Assembly (NCBI GenBank): GCA_937873665.1
Contig: CALMYW010000063.1
Location: 1 to 8,282 of the forward strand
Direction: 5' to 3'
Source: an uncultured Sphingorhabdus sp.
GTDB lineage: Bacteria > Pseudomonadota > Alphaproteobacteria > Sphingomonadales > Sphingomonadaceae
Length of the DNA: 8,282 nt
Shown here: in pieces, positions 1 to 5,254 of the stretch
How positions within the stretch are numbered: position 1 is the stretch's first letter
Layout of the letters: every line of letters begins with the position of its first letter
Notes under the pieces: generated by a model
Seen by the model: the letters and a program-made list of their open reading frames with translations, nothing else
What the model was told of the DNA's origin: nothing
Database searches by the model: none
Position numbers and translations under genes: made by a program

Positions 1-1
1 G

Positions 2-628
2 GCGTGGTCCATTCTTCACGCTCAGGCGTGTGCGGGCGTACGGCGTGTCATCGTTTCTACGGATGATCAGTCGATAGCAGAAGTCGCGCGCGCCTGTGGG
101 GCTGAGGTGCCTTTCATTCGACCGGCGCATTTGGCGACGGATGGCGCTCCAGAATGGTTCGCGTGGCAGCACGCACTTCGCTGGCTGCAGGACGACGAAC
201 AACGACTGCCTGCTGCCATGCTTTCGGTTCCTGCTACGGCACCGTTGCGCGAGTCCGGCGATCTGGAATTATGTCTTCAGCGGCTTGCGATCGGCGATGT
301 CGATGGGGTGTTGACGGTGAGCGAGGCGCACCGCAGCCCTTATTTCAATATGGTGACTCGCGATCAAAATGGACTGGTTCGCTTGATCATCACGCCGCCC
401 AATGACGTGACTCGGCGGCAAGACGCTCCCTCTGTATTCGACATTGCAACCGTTGCCTATGCTGTCCGCCCGGAATTCGTTCTCCGTGCTGAGCGCCTCT
501 TCGATGGTTGCCTGGCGGCTGTTGAGCTGCCCCGCGATCACTGCGTCGATATCGATAGCCTGGACGACTTCGAATGGGCGGAGTATTTGATGCGCCGTAG
601 ACAGGAGAAGTCTCGTGAAATGGATTGA
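2..628 (+). CDS. neuA: CMP-nonulosonate (acylneuraminate) cytidylyltransferase, LegF/PtmB/NeuA family, 5'-truncated
   Basis: This cytosolic enzyme activates a nonulosonic acid with CTP to give the CMP-sugar used by glycosyltransferases. The reading frame is open from the left edge (first full codon at 2) and gives 208 residues, so only about 20-25 N-terminal residues of a roughly 230-residue family are missing. The lost part includes the usual glycine/lysine-rich CTP-binding loop. Visible family signatures, numbered from the first codon in the window, are VIVSTDDQSIAEVA (17-30), the segment FIRPAHLATDGAPEW (38-52), RRQDAP (138-143) and the C-terminal VDIDSLDDFEWAEYL (182-196), whose acidic residues are typical of this family. 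The RRQDAP...VAYAVRPEF stretch resembles PtmB/LegF more than classical Neu5Ac synthetases; that is a judgement from memory. The gene overlaps the next by 14 bp. An internal GTG at 107 is not the start, because conserved sequence continues upstream of it. Confidence 0.93.
   Translation, partial: AWSILHAQACAGVRRVIVSTDDQSIAEVARACGAEVPFIRPAHLATDGAPEWFAWQHALRWLQDDEQRLPAAMLSVPATAPLRESGDLELCLQRLAIGDVDGVLTVSEAHRSPYFNMVTRDQNGLVRLIITPPNDVTRRQDAPSVFDIATVAYAVRPEFVLRAERLFDGCLAAVELPRDHCVDIDSLDDFEWAEYLMRRRQEKSREMD
603..608 (+). promoter_or_regulatory. Shine-Dalgarno site for the SDR gene
   Basis: AGGAGA lies six bases upstream of the GTG at 615 and inside the end of the cytidylyltransferase gene. It decides the SDR start in favour of this GTG. 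The in-frame ATG at 633 has its GAGGAG directly abutting it, which leaves no usable spacing. Confidence 0.7.
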
Positions 629-1418
629 GGAGATGAGTTTTGAGGGCGGCCGAGTCCTCATCACGGGTGCTGCAGGAGGAATTGGCCGTAAGCTTGCTGC
701 CGGATTTGCCGAACTTGATGCCGAACTGGTTCTGGTTGATCGGGCCGGAAGTGATTGGGTCCCACTTCGGGAGGAGATGCGGGGGGCAAACGGACGTCCT
801 GTCTCGTACATGGAATGTGACCTCGAAGATCAACCTTCGCGCCAGTGCTTGATCGATCAACTGGTGGCTGCAGGACAACCGATCCGAGTCCTTGTAAACA
901 ATGCCGCCTTTGTCGGCACGTCAGGTCTGACCGGGTGGGCGGTGCCATTTGATCAGCAAAGTGTCGATACATTCCGACGCGCGTTGGAGGTCAACCTCAT
1001 TGCGGTTTTCCATCTGTGCCAAGGCTTGGCACCTCCATTGGCACGAAGTCCGTCCGGGGGGGCGATCGTGAACATTGGTTCGATCTATGGGGCACTTGGC
1101 CCTGACTGGAGTCTCTACGATGGAACCTCGATGAGCAACCCCGCAGCTTATGGCGCATCAAAGGGCGGGGTCATTCAACTGACCCGATGGCTTGCAACGA
1201 CGATGGCGCCCGCAGTGCGAGTCAATGCGGTATCTCCCGGTGGAATTTCGCGCGGGCAACCTGAGAGTTTCGTGCGCCGGTACGAGCAGCGAACTCCACT
1301 GGGACGTATGGGTACCGAGGAAGACATCGTTGGTGCTGTACTGTATCTGGCCAGTCGTTGGGCCCGCTACACCACCGGCCAGCATTTGCTGGTAGATGGC
1401 GGATGGAGCGCATGGTGA
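615..1418 (+). CDS. Short-chain dehydrogenase/reductase (classical SDR), PtmA-like
   Basis: This is a 267-residue NAD(P)-dependent oxidoreductase with the full classical SDR set: dinucleotide-binding TGAAGGIG (17-24), NNAA (95-98), structural Asn127, and catalytic Ser156, Tyr179 and Lys183 (YGASK). The long insert between Ser156 and Tyr179 (APDW-like, then GTSMSNPAAYG) and the DGGWSAW C-terminus resemble the PtmA-type SDRs encoded beside cytidylyltransferases in Campylobacter flagellin-glycan loci. The same adjacency is seen here, with a 14-bp overlap that suggests translational coupling. The start is the GTG at 615. Its substrate cannot be read from sequence. In Campylobacter, PtmA is tied to precursor supply for legionaminic acid; sugar tailoring is an equally open option here. 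The SDR family call is very secure, but the PtmA assignment is only a resemblance. Confidence 0.9.
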   Translation: MKWIEEMSFEGGRVLITGAAGGIGRKLAAGFAELDAELVLVDRAGSDWVPLREEMRGANGRPVSYMECDLEDQPSRQCLIDQLVAAGQPIRVLVNNAAFVGTSGLTGWAVPFDQQSVDTFRRALEVNLIAVFHLCQGLAPPLARSPSGGAIVNIGSIYGALGPDWSLYDGTSMSNPAAYGASKGGVIQLTRWLATTMAPAVRVNAVSPGGISRGQPESFVRRYEQRTPLGRMGTEEDIVGAVLYLASRWARYTTGQHLLVDGGWSAW

Positions 1419-1454
1419 GTCGTCTTTTTTAACTTATCAAATAAAGAAATTTAC
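1419..1454 (+). other. AT-rich intergenic spacer, the longest gap in the operon
   Basis: This 36-base gap has 8 G/C by hand count (about 22%). It contains a T6 run at 1425-1430, but no inverted repeat precedes the run, so I see no terminator. Only a weak purine run (AAAGAAA, 1443-1449) precedes the methyltransferase ATG. I cannot support a promoter here. Confidence 0.6.
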
Positions 1455-2417
1455 ATGAACCGAATTGATACTGAAAATGCAGCTGCTTTGCACCAGCAAC
1501 GTCAACGCATGTACGATGAAACGGATCGATACCGGAAGTCATTTATCGATCCTGCCACAGGGAAGCTAAGAGAAAATCTTTTGGAGCAGCGAGTTTGTCC
1601 CGTATGTGGAAGTAGTTCCCAGCATGGACTTTTCAGCAAGAACGGTGGTCACTATGTGCGCTGCGATGACTGCTCGATGGTATACCTTAACCCGGTTTTT
1701 ACTGACAGTGCACTGACGGATTATTACCGACATAACACTGGGGTGCAAGCCATGGCTCATGAATCTGAAGCGGCTTTTTATCGGCGCATTTATTCAGTTG
1801 GGATGGATATGGTCCAGCACCACGTTCAAGGTGGGGATGTTCTCGACATCGGATGCTCCGGCGGCTTGTTTCTTGATGTTGCACGGGAGCGTGGGTGGGG
1901 AACTTATGGGGTCGAACTCAACGAACAAGAGGTGGGGATCGCACAAGGCAAAGGCCATCAGGTGTGGAACGGGGAGATTGGTGTACTACCGGACACCGCT
2001 AAATTCTCGCTGATCAGCCTCTGGGATGTATTCGAGCATATCAAGGAGGGTGTCGCTTATTTGCGGAACCTCTCTACACGACTCGATCGGGGGGGTATGA
2101 TTTTTCTGCAAATTCCCAGCGCGGATGCTCTCGCCGCTCGAATAATGCGTGATCAATGTAATATGTTTGACGGACTCGAACATGTGAATTTATATGGCGA
2201 ATCAACGATCCAGCGAACTGCCGATCGTGCTGGTTTCGACCTGGTGGCGGTTGAATCGGTGATCGACGAACTCAAACCGCTGCTGAATTTCCTCGATTAC
2301 GAACACCCTTATCAAGGCTCTTTCCGCTCACAATTGAAACTCGATTTTCTGACTCCACAGTTAATACACGAGCGTAAGCTTGGTTACAAGCTTCAGGTTC
2401 TTCTGCGTCATCGCTAA
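1455..2417 (+). CDS. Class I SAM-dependent methyltransferase with N-terminal zinc-ribbon-like module
   Basis: The 320-residue protein has two parts. Residues 46-80 carry CPVC (48-51) and CDDC (70-73), four cysteines arranged like a zinc ribbon. Residues about 115-270 form a Rossmann methyltransferase: motif I VLDIGCSGG (129-137), an acidic end of strand 2 at Glu154 (VELN), and a motif IV/post-IV region with SLWDVFEHI (188-196) and GGMIFLQIPS (213-222). It most likely transfers a methyl group from SAM to an O or N atom of a sugar. Its place between the SDR and the sialic-acid-type synthase suggests it tailors the nonulosonic acid or its precursor, but the target is not visible. A neighbouring glycan residue is an alternative. 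The start ATG has no strong Shine-Dalgarno. The 5' part of the gene is AT-rich compared with its neighbours, which hints at a separate origin. Confidence 0.88.
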   Translation: MNRIDTENAAALHQQRQRMYDETDRYRKSFIDPATGKLRENLLEQRVCPVCGSSSQHGLFSKNGGHYVRCDDCSMVYLNPVFTDSALTDYYRHNTGVQAMAHESEAAFYRRIYSVGMDMVQHHVQGGDVLDIGCSGGLFLDVARERGWGTYGVELNEQEVGIAQGKGHQVWNGEIGVLPDTAKFSLISLWDVFEHIKEGVAYLRNLSTRLDRGGMIFLQIPSADALAARIMRDQCNMFDGLEHVNLYGESTIQRTADRAGFDLVAVESVIDELKPLLNFLDYEHPYQGSFRSQLKLDFLTPQLIHERKLGYKLQVLLRHR

Positions 2418-2428
2418 CCATGGGTGTC

Positions 2429-2432
2429 GGAG
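2429..2432 (+). promoter_or_regulatory. Shine-Dalgarno site deciding the neuB start (GTG at 2441)
   Basis: GGAG stands eight bases before an in-frame GTG at 2441, and the protein from there begins directly with the conserved first strand (MQPVFVIAEAGVNHNG). The upstream ATG at 2420 has no purine-rich site before it, only the end of the methyltransferase gene. Confidence 0.6.
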
Positions 2433-2440
2433 AATATAGA

Positions 2441-3469
2441 GTGCAACCGGTTTTTGTGATCGCAGAAGCAGGCGTTAACCATAATGGGGATATAGATTTG
2501 GCTCTTGCGCTTTGCGACGCGGCGAAGGCTGCAGGCGCCGATGCTGTAAAGTTTCAAAGCTTCCGTGCGATTGATTTGGTCGTGCAAGGTGCGCCGACGG
2601 CTGAATACCAGTCAAAGCAAACCGGTGAGTACGACCAATTCGTCATGTTGGCAAAACTGGAGCTAAACGAGGAACAGCACGAGCGGATTCTCGAGCACTG
2701 CGATCACATTGGCATTGAGTTCTTTTCTACCCCATTTTCTCTGCCGGCGGTCGATCTCTTGCTCCGCTTGGGCGTGCGACGATTAAAGATCTCTTCCGGT
2801 GAGCTTACCCACCGCCAACTGGTCGAGTATGCGGCTGCGACCCAGCTACCTTTACTACTTTCCACAGGAATGGCGACTCTGGAAGAGATTGCGGAGGCCT
2901 TAGGCTGGGTTCGTGGCGTCCGGGGACATTTGAAGGACGTTACCGTCTTGCACTGTACGTCTGCCTACCCGGCAGAAGATTCAAGTCTGAATTTGCGCGC
3001 CATGCGACAGATGCATGATGTTCTTGGTGTGCCAATTGGCTATTCGGATCACAGTCTGGGCATTGACGCCGCTCTTGCGGCCGTCGCTTTGGGCGCCTGC
3101 GTGATTGAGAAACACCTGACTTTGGATCGCGGGCTTCCAGGACCGGACCACGCGGCGTCGCTCGACCCGGAAGAGCTCCTGCAAATGGTTCAAGGCATAC
3201 GCCGGGTTGAGTCCATGCTTGGCGACGGCATTAAGCTGCCTCGCCCTGAGGAACGCGATACCGCCCGCGTTGCCCGCCGCAGCGTAGTTGCCCTGGTCGA
3301 TATTCCAGAGGGTATACCTCTTGGGCCGCAGCATCTGGGTTGCCGGCGACCTGGGACGGGTGTAGCCCCTCGGGACCTCGATGCACTCTTAGGCCGTCGC
3401 TTGCGCCGGGCCGTGCCCAGTGGATCAACGTTGCAGTGGTCTGATGTTGAGCCGGAGAGCAAAGGATGA
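2441..3469 (+). CDS. neuB: Nonulosonic acid synthase (N-acetylneuraminate/legionaminate synthase, NeuB/LegI family)
   Basis: This enzyme condenses PEP with a 2-acetamido-mannose-type sugar to give a nine-carbon nonulosonic acid. The protein is 342 residues from the GTG at 2441 (349 if the ATG at 2420 is used). The N-terminal TIM barrel opens with VIAEAGVNHNG (6-16) and continues with AVKFQSF (35-41) and FFSTPFS (94-100). Two histidines 21 residues apart, in YSDHS (His204) and IEKHL (His225), match the spacing of the metal-ligand histidines of the Neisseria enzyme. GLPGPDHAAS follows. A C-terminal SAF/antifreeze-like domain fills about 280-337 (RSVVALVDIPEGIPL to the end). Its length and domain order are normal for the family. 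The 4-bp ATGA overlap with the epimerase gene and the dehydratase, aminotransferase and acetyltransferase genes downstream favour legionaminic over N-acetylneuraminic acid. Motifs alone do not decide this. Confidence 0.94.
   Translation: MQPVFVIAEAGVNHNGDIDLALALCDAAKAAGADAVKFQSFRAIDLVVQGAPTAEYQSKQTGEYDQFVMLAKLELNEEQHERILEHCDHIGIEFFSTPFSLPAVDLLLRLGVRRLKISSGELTHRQLVEYAAATQLPLLLSTGMATLEEIAEALGWVRGVRGHLKDVTVLHCTSAYPAEDSSLNLRAMRQMHDVLGVPIGYSDHSLGIDAALAAVALGACVIEKHLTLDRGLPGPDHAASLDPEELLQMVQGIRRVESMLGDGIKLPRPEERDTARVARRSVVALVDIPEGIPLGPQHLGCRRPGTGVAPRDLDALLGRRLRRAVPSGSTLQWSDVEPESKG
3454..3459 (+). promoter_or_regulatory. Shine-Dalgarno site for the 2-epimerase gene
   Basis: GGAGAG lies six bases before the ATG at 3466, inside the last codons of the synthase gene. 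It supports this start and coupling across the ATGA overlap. Confidence 0.6.
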
Positions 3470-4620
3470 GCGTGCCTGTCGGATTGCAGCGACGCCGAAT
3501 TTGCTATCTGAGTGGCACCCGTGCCGACTTTGGGCTAATGCGAGAGACTTTGCGGCAGATTGATGCTGATCCGGCACTGGATTTGGGGATTATCGTGACA
3601 GGCACTCATCTGAGTGAGATTCATGGTCACACGGTAGACGAGATTTCTGGCTCTGGCCTGAACGTAGTCGCAAAGATCCCGATAGACGTTCAGACCCGCA
3701 CCCCAGCGAGTATGTCAAAGGGCATAGCGGACTGCTTGTGGCAGACGGCAAGAATCTTGGAATCAACGCGCCCAGACATGCTGCTGTTGCTTGGCGACCG
3801 GGGCGAGATGTTGGCGGGAGCCGTCGCGGCCCTCAATCAAGGAATTGCCACGGTGCATGTACATGGGGGCGAGTTGTCAGGAACGGTTGACGAACCGGTC
3901 CGGCACGCCATCAGCAAACTTTGCAGCTATCACCTCGTGGCCACCGAAAGCGCTCGCGATCGGCTGATTCGGATGGGCGAAGCAGGCAATCGTATCCACG
4001 TTGTTGGCGCGCCCGGCTTGGACGGTTTGACAGCGCTGGCTGACCAGGACCGTTCCGTGGCCTTGAAGGAGTTGGGGCTTCCCGATGAAGCCAGCTTTCT
4101 CCTTGCAGTCTTTCACCCAGTTGTGCAACAGGCAGATCAAGCCCGAGAACAGACACTTGAGTTGCTCGGTGCTTTGCGGCGAGTTGGGCTCCCGGTTATT
4201 TGGCTTGAACCGAACGCCGACGCCGGCGCCAGAGGCGTTATTGAAGCGCTGGACAGAATAGCTCTTCCGGCTGGGTCTCGCAGGGTCGCTCACCTCCCGC
4301 GACAGCTGTTCGCGACCGCCATGCTGCATGCGTCGGCGATGGTCGGCAACTCATCTGCGGGCATTATTGAGGCCGGGAGTTTTGGAACACCCGTAGTCAA
4401 TGTGGGTGCCCGGCAGCACCTTCGTGAACGGAACCCAAATACGATTGATGTCTTACCTCAGACCAACGCAATCTCAGACGCGTTGCTATGTTGTCTTGAT
4501 AGAGGCGGTTATGCGCCGTTCAATCGGTACGGTGATGGTCATAGCGCGCCTCGCATTGCGCAACTAATGCGCGAGTTGCCGCTATCGCCCGCTGTGCTGG
4601 AGAAAACGAATGCCTACTGA
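3466..4620 (+). CDS. neuC: Hydrolysing NDP-sugar 2-epimerase (NeuC/LegG family)
   Basis: This is a 384-residue cytosolic member of the hydrolysing UDP-GlcNAc 2-epimerase family. It removes the nucleotide and inverts C2, giving the manno sugar used by the synthase. In this operon the likely substrate is UDP-2,4-diacetamido-bacillosamine and the product 2,4-diacetamido-2,4,6-trideoxymannose. Family marks are RICYLSGTRADFG (11-23), IVTGTHLS (43-50), LLLGDRGEMLAGA (107-119), HVHGGELSGTVDE (131-143) with RHAISK, GAPGLD (181-186), GNSSAGIIEA (294-303) with GTPVVNVG, and YGDGHS (355-360). Length is normal. In the GDRxEM motif, x is glycine where I would more often expect a bulkier residue; Asp111 and Glu114 are kept. 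It overlaps the synthase by 4 bp and the acetyltransferase by 11 bp. A plain NeuC acting on UDP-GlcNAc is the main alternative. Confidence 0.93.
   Translation: MSVPVGLQRRRICYLSGTRADFGLMRETLRQIDADPALDLGIIVTGTHLSEIHGHTVDEISGSGLNVVAKIPIDVQTRTPASMSKGIADCLWQTARILESTRPDMLLLLGDRGEMLAGAVAALNQGIATVHVHGGELSGTVDEPVRHAISKLCSYHLVATESARDRLIRMGEAGNRIHVVGAPGLDGLTALADQDRSVALKELGLPDEASFLLAVFHPVVQQADQAREQTLELLGALRRVGLPVIWLEPNADAGARGVIEALDRIALPAGSRRVAHLPRQLFATAMLHASAMVGNSSAGIIEAGSFGTPVVNVGARQHLRERNPNTIDVLPQTNAISDALLCCLDRGGYAPFNRYGDGHSAPRIAQLMRELPLSPAVLEKTNAY
4599..4603 (+). promoter_or_regulatory. Shine-Dalgarno site for the acetyltransferase gene
   Basis: GGAGA lies six bases before the ATG at 4610, within the end of the 2-epimerase gene. 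It supports this start rather than the in-frame ATG at 4640. Confidence 0.6.
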
Positions 4621-5254
4621 TAATGGCAAGTCAGGCGATATGCCGGGCCTGTTGTTATTTGGGGCGGGTGGCCACGCTCGCATCGTTGCTGATGCGGTGC
4701 TTCGAGCACCATTGGCCCGAGCGATCGTCGCCTCGGACCGAAATGACGCTGTGTGCACGGGGGAGTTGCTGCCAGGAATTCCATTGGTGCCCGTGGCGAA
4801 GGCACTTTTACTGGGGCGCTTTCTTTTGCATGTAGCGATTGGCGATAACGCATCTCGAGAACGGGAATGCCGTGCGTTGGGTTCTGAACGAATGCAAAGT
4901 ATCCACCACCCTGCGGCCGTGGTATCGCCGTGGGCGCATATCGGCGCCGGATCATTTATCGCTGCAAATGCGATAGTGGCTCCTGGCGCCCGGTTGGGGC
5001 GGGGGGTAATCGTCAACCATGGTGCTATTGTGGATCACGATGTGGAAATTGGCGATTTCGCCCACATTGCGCCAGCGGCAGTGCTCGGCGGGGGCTGTCG
5101 CATCGGGCGCGCAGTTTTGGTCGGCTCTGGTGCAGTGGTACAGCCAAGGCTGGTGGTGACTGCCGATGTGATTATCGGATCAGGATCCGTCGTGTGCCGC
5201 CAAATCGATATGCCGGGCACTTGGGTGGGCGTGCCAGCACGGAGGATTCTATGA
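4610..5254 (+). CDS. PglD/NeuD-family sugar acetyltransferase (left-handed beta-helix)
   Basis: The 214-residue protein has the two-part PglD/NeuD build. A short Rossmann-like sugar-nucleotide domain opens with LLLFGAGGHARIVADAV (14-30). A left-handed beta-helix of hexapeptide repeats fills about 98-207 (for example IGAGSFIAANAIVAPGARLG, 111-130), ending in WVGVPARRI. His143 in VDHDVEIGDF aligns with the region of the catalytic base of PglD (NHGAIVDHD, 136-144). The likely reaction is acetyl-CoA-dependent N-acetylation of the 4-amino group made by the neighbouring aminotransferase, yielding a 2,4-diacetamido sugar nucleotide (LegH role). O-acetylation of the finished nonulosonic acid, as by NeuD-type enzymes, is the alternative; the adjacent aminotransferase makes it less likely. 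It overlaps the epimerase gene by 11 bp and the fusion gene by 4 bp (ATGA). Confidence 0.9.
   Translation: MPTDNGKSGDMPGLLLFGAGGHARIVADAVLRAPLARAIVASDRNDAVCTGELLPGIPLVPVAKALLLGRFLLHVAIGDNASRERECRALGSERMQSIHHPAAVVSPWAHIGAGSFIAANAIVAPGARLGRGVIVNHGAIVDHDVEIGDFAHIAPAAVLGGGCRIGRAVLVGSGAVVQPRLVVTADVIIGSGSVVCRQIDMPGTWVGVPARRIL
5241..5245 (+). promoter_or_regulatory. Shine-Dalgarno site fixing the start of the CBS-aminotransferase gene
   Basis: GGAGG lies five bases before the ATG at 5251, which sits in an ATGA overlap with the acetyltransferase stop. The reading frame is open further upstream, to 4930, but that extension runs antiparallel to no homology and overlaps the acetyltransferase gene in another frame. 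Confidence 0.75.

Noticed and set aside
269..811. 180-codon reverse-strand reading frame
   Set aside because: It lies opposite two clearly conserved genes, has low-complexity Ser/Arg/Pro composition and shows no recognisable motif.
1425..1430. T6 run as a rho-independent terminator after the SDR gene
   Set aside because: There is no GC-rich inverted repeat just upstream of the run.
1386..1454. Possible promoter before the methyltransferase (TTGCTG and TATCAA-like boxes)
   Set aside because: The boxes are far too widely spaced for a sigma-70 promoter, and any AT-rich spacer would show a similar match.
2376..2393. Two AAGCTT copies six bases apart near the end of the methyltransferase gene
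   Set aside because: They encode the KLGYKL peptide and form no longer repeat, so they look coincidental.
3856..3865. 10-base palindrome CATGTACATG in the 2-epimerase gene
   Set aside because: It is short and isolated within conserved coding sequence, and expected by chance at this length.
5174..5187. CGGATC-AG-GATCCG inverted repeat in the acetyltransferase gene
   Set aside because: The stem is only 6 bp with a 2-base loop, too tight to form a stable hairpin.
4930..5250. In-frame upstream extension of the fusion gene giving a 608-residue reading frame
   Set aside because: The extra 107 codons lie in another frame of the well-conserved acetyltransferase, are rich in Arg, Cys and Ser and show no domain. 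The GGAGG plus ATG at 5251 is a better start.
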